From positions 124,001-188,000 of the forward strand of contig JACPPB010000009.1 in the NCBI GenBank assembly GCA_016191205.1: a stretch of 64,000 nucleotides of DNA, read 5' to 3'. Below are positions 46,691-54,940 of the stretch, piece by piece; positions within the stretch are counted from its first letter, which is position 1, and each line of letters opens with the position of its first letter. This stretch comes from Gammaproteobacteria bacterium. Its GTDB lineage: Bacteria > Pseudomonadota > Gammaproteobacteria > Pseudomonadales > Porticoccaceae. Both the position numbers and the translations under genes were made by a program. Under the pieces are notes generated by a model. It was not told the DNA's origin, searched no databases, and saw nothing but the letters and a program-made list of their open reading frames with translations.

Positions 46691-46700
46691 CGCCGGCCAC
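46677..46700. repeat. 24-bp perfect palindrome across the DUF1329 stop codon
   Basis: GTGGCCGGCGTT followed directly by its exact reverse complement; the central TTAA contains the TAA stop. As RNA it makes a 10-bp GC-rich hairpin at the end of the DUF1329 reading frame. No T tract follows, so a 3'-end stabiliser or partial attenuator before DUF1302 is likelier than an intrinsic terminator. Confidence 0.75.
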
Positions 46701-46909
46701 ATCCGCGTGGGTCACCGACTCACTCAATGAATTGACATCGCGCAGCCCCTTATTCAGGGCTGCTGCCGTCGTGCGGCTGATAAATCCGCGATGCGTATGT
46801 GAGCTGAAAACAGCACCTTGTCGCACGAATTTCTTTGTCGATGAGAATCATCGTCATGCTTTCGCGCACGGACATTCGTTGAAGACGATATCGAGAGGTT
46901 AAAGCGAAA

Positions 46910-48481
46910 ATGATCAAATACCGAATTCAAGCCGCTCTGGTATTTATTTTCCTCCTGCCATCGGTTTCGCGGGGGATTGTCAATGTGACCGATAACCTGG
47001 AGCTTGAGGGCTATGTTAAAGCGCAGAATATTATGCGTGCATCGAGTCCGAGTGATACCGATTTCATCATGCAGCGCAACACCGGTCAAATCGAAGGGAA
47101 ATACTATTTTCTGAAGGAAGGTCAGACCCTTGGCCAGTTTGACACCGGACCACTGGAGGAAGTGACCTTCACATTCATCGGCCGTGGTGTCTACGATTCG
47201 ATCTATGACATCAGGGATGCCTACAGCGATCTGCACGGCGGCTCGCTGGAACCGTCGCTCCGCGAGGCGTTTGCCGATTTTGTGATGCCTCCGTTTACGC
47301 TGCGGCTTGGCCGGCAACAGGTCGTGTGGGGCGAGACCGATAATTTTCGGGCACTCGACGTGATTAATCCGCTCGATCTGAGTTGGCACTGGTCCAGGGA
47401 GTCCTGGGAGGACATTCGCATTCCATTGTGGATGGCCCGAGGCATTTACGATATCGGCAAGCTCGGGTCATTCGAGGAATCGTTTTTCGAAGTTATCTGG
47501 ATACCCTCGGATTTTCGACCGAACAAGGTTGAAACGGATCCGCGTTATCCCTGGGCCTTTTTCGGGGGCGGCTTGCCCGCGGTTCCCAACGCTGTTGTCA
47601 TTGGCGATCAACTGTTCGACCTGAACAGTACCGTGCGGGACCGACGGCCGGGCAGGGATCTGAGCAACAGCCAGGCGGGTTTTAGATACAAAGGTATCTG
47701 GAACGACATCGATTTCAGTTTTAATTATTTCTACGGGTTTTCCGCCGCCACTGGCGTCAAAATTCGCTCCGACCTGGCAACACTCAGCGGCGATACCTAT
47801 AACGCAGCGATTGATCTGGTCTATCCGCGCACCCAGGTGTTTGGCGTTACCGCCAGCTATTCGGAGGAGCGATATACCCAGTCGGTACTGCGCATGGAGA
47901 GCACCTTTACAACCGGGGTGCCGGTCTCCATCGCGGCGGGCGCACCTCGTGGTGTCGATCACGATCAGGATCAGTTTGATACGGTGCGTCAATCGGTCGT
48001 GATGGTGGGCGTCGACCGCCCGACCTGGATCCGGGAGTTGAATAACCTGCGCACGTTTTTCCTCTCGGGTCAGATTTTCTGGCGCCGCTACCTGGATTAC
48101 AGCAATTTTTACCGGGGAATTTCGTCGGTATTGCCGGCAACCATCGGCGGAGACGTGATACCCGGAAGATTTGTCAGTACGAAGACCGACAAGTTGGATC
48201 AAGACGAGTTCGTTTTGACTTTTTCTGCTTCCACAAGTTATGGCGCCGCCGGGCTTTGGAAGCCTCAGTTTGTATTCGCGTATGATCCGCGCTCGACAGG
48301 TGCATACAACAAGCTTTCTATGGAATACCTGTTTTCAAAACACCTGAATTTTCAGATTGCACAGCATTTTTATTGGCGAGCAAGTGGCAACGACCTTGGG
48401 CCCTGGCAGCTCGGAGACATTTGGGGCCGTGCGGGCGATCGCCGCAACGAAACTGAGCTCAGCGTAATCTTCCAGTTTTGA
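46910..48481 (+). CDS. DUF1302-family outer-membrane beta-barrel protein
   Basis: 523 residues: signal peptide (MIKYRIQAALVFIFLLPSVSRG), then amphipathic beta-strand repetition ending in the outer-membrane terminal phenylalanine (ELSVIFQF). DUF1302 signatures include REAFADFVMPPFTLRLGRQQVVWGETDNFRALDVINPLDLSW. Probably an outer-membrane channel for hydrophobic compounds acting with the DUF1329 partner 219 bp upstream. Low G+C relative to neighbours hints at lateral acquisition. Confidence 0.87.
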   Translation: MIKYRIQAALVFIFLLPSVSRGIVNVTDNLELEGYVKAQNIMRASSPSDTDFIMQRNTGQIEGKYYFLKEGQTLGQFDTGPLEEVTFTFIGRGVYDSIYDIRDAYSDLHGGSLEPSLREAFADFVMPPFTLRLGRQQVVWGETDNFRALDVINPLDLSWHWSRESWEDIRIPLWMARGIYDIGKLGSFEESFFEVIWIPSDFRPNKVETDPRYPWAFFGGGLPAVPNAVVIGDQLFDLNSTVRDRRPGRDLSNSQAGFRYKGIWNDIDFSFNYFYGFSAATGVKIRSDLATLSGDTYNAAIDLVYPRTQVFGVTASYSEERYTQSVLRMESTFTTGVPVSIAAGAPRGVDHDQDQFDTVRQSVVMVGVDRPTWIRELNNLRTFFLSGQIFWRRYLDYSNFYRGISSVLPATIGGDVIPGRFVSTKTDKLDQDEFVLTFSASTSYGAAGLWKPQFVFAYDPRSTGAYNKLSMEYLFSKHLNFQIAQHFYWRASGNDLGPWQLGDIWGRAGDRRNETELSVIFQF

Positions 48482-48592
48482 TTGTACTTGGCGGTGCAAC
48501 CCGGCAAGGTGGTCTGCAGTGACGGGCCACCATTGCTTCAGGCCGGGGCGGTGGTCGGGTGGCTTCGCCGTGTCGCGTTTGTTTGGGGGAAA

Positions 48593-49576
48593 TCAAGGTG
48601 TGCCGCCGTGCGCAACCGGTAGCAGGTGGTTAGACCGCACTCCCTCGCACGCCAGCAAGCGTGCGCGGTATTCTTCCGGGTCTTTCGGGGCTCGTCCGGT
48701 CACCTCGTCCGCTGGGGCGAGCAGCGCCAGCGCCCGCGATGCCCAGAAGCGCGCCGCCGCCAGACAGAGAACATCCGGCCAGGCGCGCCGTTCGTCCCCG
48801 GTGAATGGGCGTTGCCGGGCGTAGGCGTGGAGCAAGGCGTTCGCGCGTGGTGTATCGAGTGCGTCGCCCGCTATACCGGCCCAGTCGTGCAGCGCGATCG
48901 CCACATCCAGCAGCAGCCAGTCGTGACAGGCACTGTGAAAGTCGATCACCGCGCTGAGGCGACCGGCGCTGAACAGGGCGTTGTCGCGGAACAGATCGGC
49001 GTGGATGGGCCCCTGGGGCTGCGCGTCCGCCGCTTCCAGCCGCCGATAGCGGTCGAGCTGCCGCGCCAGCAAGGCGTTGTTCACGGCACCGAAGTCCGGT
49101 TCCAGCGCGGCGGCGGTGCGCTCCAGCCAGGCGCGCCCGAAAGGATTGGGGCGCGGCGCCGGCAGCGCCAAGCGCAGCCCGTGCATCCGGCCCAGAAAGT
49201 CGCCGATCGCGGCGCAGTGCTCGGGCAACGGAGTCGGGAGGTGCTCGCCCGGCGCCAGCGGCACCAGCAGCGCGGGCTTGCCGGCGAGGCGATGGACGAG
49301 ATGGCCGGCGCTATCGGCACGCGGTGGCGGCACCGGCAGCCCCGCATCGTGCAGTGCCGCGCACAGCGCCGCTGGATACAGAAGCTCTGAAAATTCGCGG
49401 TTTTCCACGATAGTGAGCACCCACCGGCCGGCGCTCGGGGTCGCCGGCAGGGTCAGGAACCAGGTGGAGTTCTCGACGCCGGCGGCGACCGGCACGACAG
49501 CGTTGGGCGCGCCCAGGCCCAGGCGGCGGCAGAGTGCCGCCAGTTCTTCGGGGTCCGGAGTGGTGTAGACGGCCAT
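48593..49576 (-). CDS. thrB: Homoserine kinase, choline-kinase-like type (ThrB2)
   Basis: 327 residues from the ATG at 49576 (MAVYTTPDPEELAALCRRLGLG). Aminoglycoside phosphotransferase fold with catalytic HADLFRDNALF and metal-binding VIDFHSACHDWLLLDVAIALHDWA, the pattern of the non-GHMP homoserine kinase of Pseudomonas. It makes O-phosphohomoserine for threonine. The neighbourhood of polA and the znu locus matches Pseudomonas. The frame extends upstream to 49861 without a better start. Confidence 0.88.
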   Translation of the reverse strand: MAVYTTPDPEELAALCRRLGLGAPNAVVPVAAGVENSTWFLTLPATPSAGRWVLTIVENREFSELLYPAALCAALHDAGLPVPPPRADSAGHLVHRLAGKPALLVPLAPGEHLPTPLPEHCAAIGDFLGRMHGLRLALPAPRPNPFGRAWLERTAAALEPDFGAVNNALLARQLDRYRRLEAADAQPQGPIHADLFRDNALFSAGRLSAVIDFHSACHDWLLLDVAIALHDWAGIAGDALDTPRANALLHAYARQRPFTGDERRAWPDVLCLAAARFWASRALALLAPADEVTGRAPKDPEEYRARLLACEGVRSNHLLPVAHGGTP

Positions 49577-49738
49577 AAGACGCACCGGATGCATGCCGCG
49601 GCGACGGCCACTTCGCCAAGGGTACCGCGAAACACCGTCGCGAGGAGTTGCGGGAGCGCCACGCTGTGCTCGGCAAGCGGTTGTACCGGGCAATCCGCCG
49701 TACTCGGCAATGACGTCTGCCACGCACGGCCACTTCCG

Positions 49739-49764
49739 TTCGCCCCGAGCTTGTCGAAGGGGCG
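49739..49764. repeat. REP-like palindrome
   Basis: CGCCCC (49741-49746) and GGGGCG pair around a loop containing GAGCTTGTCGAA. Read on the minus strand the core is CCCCTTCGACAAGCTCGGGG, a widespread extragenic palindrome type in proteobacteria. It lies alone in the 283-bp thrB/polA divergent region. Such repeats are substrates of RAYT transposases; a broken RAYT gene lies at 53471-53680. Confidence 0.6.
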
Positions 49765-49859
49765 ACCAGCCAAGGACGGTGCATCTGTCACGACGACCGG
49801 CTCCGTAAACCACACACACGCTTTTGGGTATCCTTGCCGCTGCCCTCCGGAATCGCATC

Positions 49860-52601
49860 ATGAATCAGGTCTCTGCTCCCCTCGTGCTGGTCGATGGCTC
49901 CTCGTACCTCTACCGCGCATTCCACGCTTTGCCGCCCCTGAACAGCTCCAAGGGCCTGCCCACTGGCGCCACCAAGGGAGTGGTTTCGATGCTGCGCCGG
50001 CTGCTGAAGGATTATCCCAACAGCCCCGTGGTGGTGGTGTTCGATGCCAAGGGCAAGACCTTTCGCGATGAACTGTTCGAGCGCTACAAGGCGCACCGGC
50101 CGCCGATGCCCGACGAGCTGCGGGCGCAGATCCAGCCCATCCACGACATCGTGCGCGCCATGGCGCTGCCGCTGCTGGTGGTGGACGGCGTGGAGGCCGA
50201 CGACGTGATCGGCACGCTCGCCAGCGCCGCCGGCCGCAATGGGCAGCCGGTGGTCATTTCCACCGGTGACAAGGACATGGCGCAACTGGTGGATGGCCAC
50301 GTCACGCTGGTCAACACCATGACCAACACCGTGCTGGACGCGGCCGGCGTCGAGGACAAATTCGGCGTGCCGCCCCGGCTCATCATCGACTACCTGGCGC
50401 TGGTGGGCGACAAGTCCGACAACATTCCCGGCGTGCCGGGCATCGGCGAAAAGACCGCGCCCGGCCTGCTCATGGCGCTGGGCGATCTCGATGCGATTTA
50501 CGGCGATCTGGAAAAAGTGCGCGCACTGCCCGTGCGCGGGGCGAAACAGATGCCCGAGAAACTCGCCGAGCACCGCGAGGCCGCCTATCTCTCGCGCCAG
50601 CTCGCCACCATCCGCTGCGACGTACCGCTCGAATTCGGCCCCGAGGGACTGCGCAACAGCACGCCCGACCGGGACGCGCTGCTCGCGCTGTTTCGCGAGT
50701 TCGAGTTCAAGAGCTGGGTCGAGGAACTGCTCGCCGATGCGGGCCCCGGCACCGCTGCCGGCGCGGCTGCCGCGCCTGAACCGACCGGCGCTCCCCGCCA
50801 CTACGAAACCATTCTGCACTGGCCGGTGTTCGAAACCTGGCTCGCGCGCCTCAGGACCTGCGACCTGTTCGCCTTCGACACCGAGACCACCAGCCTCGAC
50901 TACATGCAGGCCGAGCTGGTGGGGGTGTCCTTTGCCGTCGAAGCGGGCGCGGCCGCCTACGTGCCCCTCGCCCACGACTACCTGGGGGTGCCGCCGCAAC
51001 TCGATCGAGGGCAGGTGCTCGCCGCCCTCAAGCCCCTGCTCGAAGACCCCGCGCGGCCCAAGGTGGGACAGAACCTCAAATACGACATGAGCGTGCTGGC
51101 CCGTTACGGCATCGAGCTGCGCGGCATCGCCTACGACACCATGCTGGAATCCTACGTCCTCGACCCCACCGGCTCGCGCCACGACATGGACACGCTCGCG
51201 CTCAAGTACCTGGGCGAGACGACCATCCACTTCGAGGACATCGCCGGCAAGGGCGCCAAGCAACTCACCTTCAACCAGATCGAACTGGAGCAGGCGGGGC
51301 CCTACGCGGCCGAGGACGCCGACGTCACCCTGCGCCTGCATCAAACCCTGTGGCCGCGCCTGCATGCGCAGCCCGGTCCCGAGGCGGTGTTCCGCGAAAT
51401 CGAAATCCCCCTGGTGCCGGTGCTGTCGCGCATCGAGCGCAACGGCGCCCTGGTCGATGGCCGACTGCTGGCCGAACAGAGCCTGGAGCTGGGTGCGAGC
51501 CTGGTCGAGCTGGAGCGGCGCGCACATGACCTCGCCGGGCAGAGTTTCAACCTGGGCTCCCCCAAGCAGTTGGGCGAGATTCTCTACGGCAAACTGGGCC
51601 TGCCGGTGACGCGGAAAACCCCCACCGGCGCGCCCTCCACCGCCGAAGATGTGCTCCAGGAGCTGGCCCTCGACTACCCGCTGCCCAAGGTGCTGATCGA
51701 ATACCGGGGCCTCAGCAAGCTCAAATCCACCTACACCGACCGCCTGCCGGAGATGATCGACCCGGATACCGGGCGCATCCACACCTCTTACCACCAGGCG
51801 GTCACCGCCACCGGGCGGCTGTCGTCGTCCGATCCCAACCTGCAAAACATCCCGGTGCGCACCGCCGAGGGCCGCCGCATCCGCCAGGCCTTCGTGGCCC
51901 CGCCGGGTTGCTGCATCCTCGCCGCCGACTACTCCCAGATCGAGCTGCGCATCATGGCGCACCTGTCGGAGGATGCCGGCCTGCGGCGCGCCTTCGCCGC
52001 CGGGCTCGACATCCACAGCGCCACCGCGGCCGAAGTATTCGGCGTGGCGCTGGCGGCGGTCACGCCCGAACAGCGGCGCAGCGCCAAGGCGATCAACTTC
52101 GGGCTCATCTACGGCATGTCCGCGTTCGGACTGGGCCGCCAGCTCAACCTGGGCCGCAATCAGGCGCAGCAATACATCGACCGCTACTTCGAGCGCTACC
52201 CTGGGGTGCGCGCCTACATGGAATCCACCCGCCAGCGCGCCGCCGACACCGGCTATGTGGAGACCCTCTACGGGCGGCGGCTCTATGTGCCCGAGATCCG
52301 CGACCGCAACAACCAGCGCCGCCAGGCCGCCGAGCGCGCCGCCATCAACGCGCCCCTGCAGGGCACCGCCGCCGACATCATCAAGCGCGCGATGATTGCG
52401 GTGGACGGCTGGCTGACCAGCGAACGCCGCGCCACCAAGCTGATCATGCAGGTTCACGACGAACTGGTGCTCGAAGTACCCACCGGCGAACTGGAAGCCG
52501 TGCGCACCGCCATCGTCGCGCTCATGCAGGGCGCCGCCGACTTGGCGGTGCCGCTGCTGGTGGACGTGGGCGTGGGTGCCAACTGGGAGGAGGCACATTG
52601 A
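49860..52601 (+). CDS. polA: DNA polymerase I
   Basis: 913 residues from the ATG at 49860. Domains in order: 5' nuclease ([19 protein letters not shown] ... residues 1-300), 3'-5' exonuclease with intact DTE near residue 340 ([14 protein letters not shown]), and the polymerase domain with motif [14 protein letters not shown] near 689 and motif [11 protein letters not shown] near 865. It fills gaps in repair and Okazaki processing. Its last 20 codons occur again, diverged, at 53144-53203 beyond hicAB. Confidence 0.97.
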   Translation: MNQVSAPLVLVDGSSYLYRAFHALPPLNSSKGLPTGATKGVVSMLRRLLKDYPNSPVVVVFDAKGKTFRDELFERYKAHRPPMPDELRAQIQPIHDIVRAMALPLLVVDGVEADDVIGTLASAAGRNGQPVVISTGDKDMAQLVDGHVTLVNTMTNTVLDAAGVEDKFGVPPRLIIDYLALVGDKSDNIPGVPGIGEKTAPGLLMALGDLDAIYGDLEKVRALPVRGAKQMPEKLAEHREAAYLSRQLATIRCDVPLEFGPEGLRNSTPDRDALLALFREFEFKSWVEELLADAGPGTAAGAAAAPEPTGAPRHYETILHWPVFETWLARLRTCDLFAFDTETTSLDYMQAELVGVSFAVEAGAAAYVPLAHDYLGVPPQLDRGQVLAALKPLLEDPARPKVGQNLKYDMSVLARYGIELRGIAYDTMLESYVLDPTGSRHDMDTLALKYLGETTIHFEDIAGKGAKQLTFNQIELEQAGPYAAEDADVTLRLHQTLWPRLHAQPGPEAVFREIEIPLVPVLSRIERNGALVDGRLLAEQSLELGASLVELERRAHDLAGQSFNLGSPKQLGEILYGKLGLPVTRKTPTGAPSTAEDVLQELALDYPLPKVLIEYRGLSKLKSTYTDRLPEMIDPDTGRIHTSYHQAVTATGRLSSSDPNLQNIPVRTAEGRRIRQAFVAPPGCCILAADYSQIELRIMAHLSEDAGLRRAFAAGLDIHSATAAEVFGVALAAVTPEQRRSAKAINFGLIYGMSAFGLGRQLNLGRNQAQQYIDRYFERYPGVRAYMESTRQRAADTGYVETLYGRRLYVPEIRDRNNQRRQAAERAAINAPLQGTAADIIKRAMIAVDGWLTSERRATKLIMQVHDELVLEVPTGELEAVRTAIVALMQGAADLAVPLLVDVGVGANWEEAH

Positions 52602-52655
52602 TCTGGATGCCGGAAGGTGGTGCAGTCATGCAATCCATAAAACAGGGATCGGAGG

Positions 52656-52853
52656 ATGCCGCCAAAAATCAGGGAGTTGATCGCTGCACTGGAAAAGGCC
52701 GGGTTCGTGAATCGTGGCGGCAAGGGCAGCCATCGAAATTTCACCCATCCGAGAGCCCGAAAACCCGTGACGATTTCAGGTAAATCGGGAGATGATGCAA
52801 AACACTATCAGGTCCGGGCAGTACACTTGGCGCTGGAGGAATTGAAGAAATGA
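52656..52853 (+). CDS. hicA: HicA-family toxin (mRNA interferase)
   Basis: 65 residues with the dsRBD-like HicA fold: KIRELIAALEKAGFVNRGGKGSHRNFTHPRARKPVTI, including the catalytic His in GSHRNF. It cleaves mRNA when not neutralised. The 4-bp overlap with hicB (ATGA) and toxin-first order are standard for hicAB. It lies 54 bp behind polA. Confidence 0.9.
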   Translation: MPPKIRELIAALEKAGFVNRGGKGSHRNFTHPRARKPVTISGKSGDDAKHYQVRAVHLALEELKK

Positions 52854-53089
52854 AAGACAGCGCGAAATACGCAAAGATTGTTGAATGGTCTGAAGAAGAC
52901 CAGTGCTACGTCGGCAGCGCACCGGGGTTGGTTGTTGGCGGTTGCCACGGAGACGACGAAAAGCAGGTGTTCGAGGAACTTTGTCAAATCGTCGAAGAAG
53001 CCATAGCGCTTTATCGGAAGGACAACAAGCCGTTGCCGCCCGCCACCTCGGGCCATGATCTTGCCAACCGCCTGCAGAGCATCGCCTAA
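52850..53089 (+). CDS. hicB: HicB-family antitoxin
   Basis: 79 residues of the degraded RNase-H-like HicB fold (KIVEWSEEDQCYVGSAPGL, VVGGCHGDDEKQVFEELCQIVEEAIALY). There is no clear C-terminal DNA-binding domain, as in short HicB proteins. It neutralises HicA. Followed directly by a stretch that contains a second polA 3' end. Confidence 0.88.
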   Translation: MKDSAKYAKIVEWSEEDQCYVGSAPGLVVGGCHGDDEKQVFEELCQIVEEAIALYRKDNKPLPPATSGHDLANRLQSIA

Positions 53090-53143
53090 CAGGTTGCTGA
53101 AAACGTCGCGAGGATGGCCAGCCGCAAGACACCCAGCACGGCG

Positions 53144-53203
53144 CTGGCAGTGCCGCTGGTCGCGGATATCGGCGTGGGCGCCAACTGGGATGAGGCACAT
53201 TGA
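53144..53203 (+). pseudogene. Diverged copy of the polA 3' end
   Basis: Encodes LAVPLVADIGVGANWDEAH and a stop, against [19 protein letters not shown] at the true polA end. At the DNA level 50 of 60 bases match by my count. It has no start or upstream polA sequence. The copy lies beyond hicAB, as if an element had entered at the polA 3' end and left one original or foreign terminus behind. Confidence 0.8.
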
Positions 53204-53221
53204 CGCCGAAGGAAACCACGC

Positions 53222-53461
53222 ATGCCGTTGAGCTGGAACGAAATCAAGGATCGCGCATTGGCGCTTTCGCGCGAAAACGAACTTTGGGGTGACGTATTCG
53301 AACCTCTCAAGGACAAGGCCAGATTTGCGGAATTCGCGCTCGACGGAGAGCTTGGGACAGTCGTCTGGCCGGGCGGCGCGGAGTTCGCGCCGGAATTCCT
53401 TTACCAAAAGTTACGCCCTGACTATGCGCTCAAGCCGACGCCAAAAAGCGGCGCGGCTTAG
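53222..53461 (+). CDS. DUF2442-domain protein with a methyltransferase-like N-terminus (probable chimera)
   Basis: 79 residues. The C-terminal two-thirds (FEPLKDKARFAEFALDGELGTVVWPGGAEFAPEFLYQKL) is a DUF2442 domain, commonly beside toxin-antitoxin genes. The first 17 residues (MPLSWNEIKDRALALSR) look like the start of class I SAM-dependent DNA methyltransferases rather than DUF2442. The join falls near residue 18-22. I read it as a fusion of two unrelated gene starts by recombination; the product may not be functional. Confidence 0.55.
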   Translation: MPLSWNEIKDRALALSRENELWGDVFEPLKDKARFAEFALDGELGTVVWPGGAEFAPEFLYQKLRPDYALKPTPKSGAA

Positions 53462-53470
53462 CAAGGATAG

Positions 53471-53680
53471 GGTTCACGACTTGAACTCGCCGGAAGTCTT
53501 TACCACGTCACCTCGCGGGTTGACGGACGGGAAGACATCTACCTTTCGGATAACGATCGGGCGGTCTGGCCGGCGGTGTTCGCCCAAGTCTGCCAGCGTT
53601 TCAACCGGGTGTGTCATGCTTGGCGTCAGATCAGCAATCATTACCACCTGCTGATTGAAACGCCCGAGGCCAACCTGGCT
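53471..53680 (+). pseudogene. Truncated REP-associated tyrosine transposase (RAYT/TnpA_REP)
   Basis: In one frame: RLELAGSLYHVTSRVDGRED, IYLSDNDRAVWPAVFAQVCQ, then the HUH motif region ISNHYHLLIETPEANL. These are the first 65-70 residues of Y1 transposases that move or maintain REP palindromes. There is no start codon (a TAG precedes at 53468) and the frame breaks right after EANLA. The HUH His pair is in the remnant, but the catalytic Tyr region is lost. A decayed mobile gene. Confidence 0.85.
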
Positions 53681-53689
53681 CGGCGTCCA

Positions 53690-53994
53690 CTATACGACGG
53701 TGAGCAGAATGGTGCGCGGGCATGAAAATTCAACGAAGATGCGATGTTGAAAGACCTGTCCCTGATGGCTGATGGCTGATGGCACGCATACCAATTGGTT
53801 GGGATGTTACAATGAGAGACTTGACCCCTATGCCCCCTATACGACGGTGAGTAGAATGGCGAGCGGGCATGAAAATTCAACGAAGATGCGATGTTGAAAG
53901 ACCTGACCCTTATGGCGTTGTGACCCTTATGGCGTTGCGTGATCGCGCGTATACCAATTGGTTGGGATGTTACAATGAGAGACTTGACCCCTAT
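53690..53994. repeat. Interleaved direct repeats behind the RAYT remnant
   Basis: Unit A (69 bp, 53690-53758 and 53837-53905) begins CTATACGACGGTGAG; copies differ at three bases by my count. Unit B (44 bp, 53788-53831 and 53951-53994) begins ATACCAATTGG. Small tandem duplications lie between and after them: TGATGGC three times near 53763-53783, a 17-bp unit TGACCCTTATGGCGTTG twice (53904-53937) and TTGACCCCTATTCCCTT twice (53984-54017). No coding function is supported. Confidence 0.85.
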
Positions 53995-54084
53995 TCCCTT
54001 TTGACCCCTATTCCCTTTGACATGGCGGCAAGCCCTTGTGTAATCTCGATCCAGGAAATATTAGGCCCCACGAGGTGCAATACA

Positions 54085-54104
54085 AGACACCTTTTGGGGT
54101 GTCT
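54085..54104. other. Hairpin before the first cassette
   Basis: AGACACC pairs with GGTGTCT around TTTTGG. It lies 8 bp left of the first GTTAGCG core. It is not an attC (no RYYYAAC partner to the left). It may be a terminator or the remains of the flank into which the cassettes were inserted. Confidence 0.4.
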
Positions 54105-54112
54105 AATTATAG

Positions 54113-54874
54113 TTAGCGGTCAGGCGAAGTCGCCTCTATGAAGAAGAAAAAGCAGAAGACGAAAAGACTCCAGCCATTTTCCATAGAACGTCAAATTCCT
54201 TGGCTTGAGGAATTTAATCGACGGGATCAGTTATCAATTTTCGTGGGGGCCGGAATCTCGGCGAGCTGCGGACTGCCAGACTGGGATGCGCTAAAGAACA
54301 AGCTCAAGCTTGAGGTTGAGTCTCAAGGCGTGGTCGTACCTCCCAACGATGACGCCGCAAATATTGCACGCAGAGTATTTGGATCGAAATTCAACGCAGT
54401 GGTTGCCGATTGCTTGTATCGGGAAGGACTCTCCATAAGCAAAAGCGCACTTGCAATAGCAAATTCAGGTGTGCGGAGTATTGTCTGTTTCAACTTTGAC
54501 GACGTTCTTGAGGAAATATACCAATCAGAATGCATAAAGCACTCCGTGGTTCTAAGTGGAGAGCGGTTCAACCTAAACAATGATCACGTAACGATTTTTC
54601 ATCCCCATGGATATCTTGGCAGATTTGATTCTGAAGACGAGTATGCGGTTGGAAATGTTGTCTTGTCGAAATCAGATTATGAAAATCTTTATGAAGACCA
54701 TTACTGCCTGACAAATCTAATTCAACTTTCCATGCTCCTCACGAAAACGGTCTTGTTTGTCGGCATGTCGATGACGGATCAACTCATAGATAGCATCAGC
54801 AAATAACGGGTGTGACCGCTAACCATTCGCTGCAGGCGCGACGGCCCTGAAGGGCCGCGGCCTGAGCTCAAACG
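54113..54874 (+). mobile_element. Integron gene cassette 1 (SIR2 gene)
   Basis: The boundaries follow cassette rules. The left end GTTAGCGGTCA (54112-54122) is exactly complementary to TGACCGCTAAC (54813-54823), the R'' end of the attC behind the gene, as expected when the excised circle restores a full attC. The right end is the G|TT cut of GTTAGAG (54874-54880). One gene fills the 762-bp cassette. No integrase gene is visible in the window. Confidence 0.82.
54138..54806 (+). CDS. SIR2-domain protein, possibly C-terminally short (putative defence NADase)
   Basis: 222 residues. A Lys-rich N-terminus, then the SIR2 NAD-binding motif LSIFVGAGISASCGLPDWDALK near residues 32-50. CFNFDDVLEE supplies the Asn and HPHGYLG the His expected for NAD cleavage, and FVGMSMTDQLID near the end is the usual FVGYS-D strand. 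The protein stops about ten residues after that motif, earlier than most relatives. SIR2-like domains of bacteria act in antiphage systems by depleting NAD. Markedly AT-rich against its surroundings, no Shine-Dalgarno, and carried by an integron cassette. Defence activity is inferred. Confidence 0.75.
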   Translation: MKKKKQKTKRLQPFSIERQIPWLEEFNRRDQLSIFVGAGISASCGLPDWDALKNKLKLEVESQGVVVPPNDDAANIARRVFGSKFNAVVADCLYREGLSISKSALAIANSGVRSIVCFNFDDVLEEIYQSECIKHSVVLSGERFNLNNDHVTIFHPHGYLGRFDSEDEYAVGNVVLSKSDYENLYEDHYCLTNLIQLSMLLTKTVLFVGMSMTDQLIDSISK

Positions 54875-54880
54875 TTAGAG
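54813..54880 (+). repeat. attC recombination site 1
   Basis: 68 bp: R'' CGCTAAC (54817-54823), R' GTTAGAG (54874-54880), and between them an imperfect inverted repeat. Arms CTGCAGGC and GCCTGAGC sit outside a GC-rich inner stem (GGCCC-TGAA-GGGCC), with unpaired extra bases of the type attC folding needs. Nearly the same arms recur at 55534-55585. Core R' GTTRRRY consensus fits except the last base. Confidence 0.82.
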
Positions 54881-54915
54881 CTGGCGGCAGGCATTTCCGG
54901 TGACTTGTCTTTATA

Positions 54916-54929
54916 TATCCGATCGGATA
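54916..54929. promoter_or_regulatory. Palindromic operator candidate of the toxin-antitoxin pair
   Basis: TATCCGATCGGATA is a perfect 14-bp palindrome, 11 bp before the toxin ATG at 54941. Toxin-antitoxin operons are typically repressed by their antitoxin through such palindromes close to the promoter. Confidence 0.6.
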
Positions 54930-54940
54930 CCGTGCGTCAC

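Noticed and set aside
49788-52598. A 936-codon open frame on the minus strand opposite polA
   Set aside because: High-GC shadow: its sequence is dominated by His, Gly, Gln and Ala with no domain, and polA on the other strand is unambiguous. The same holds for the long frames opposite the thiolase (4349-5482), HMGCS/DUF35 (5461-7146) and helicase (23272-24618) genes.
53690-53994. Possible CRISPR array
   Set aside because: Only two copies of each unit, unequal unit lengths, no regular spacers and no cas genes.
54085-54104. Possible third attC or attI left of the SIR2 cassette
   Set aside because: There is a hairpin and a GTTAGCG core, but no RYYYAAC partner or attC arms to the left, and no integrase gene nearby.
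53869-54141. A 90-codon plus-strand frame in the repeat region
   Set aside because: It runs across tandem repeats and the cassette boundary, contains repeat-derived peptides and has no family features.
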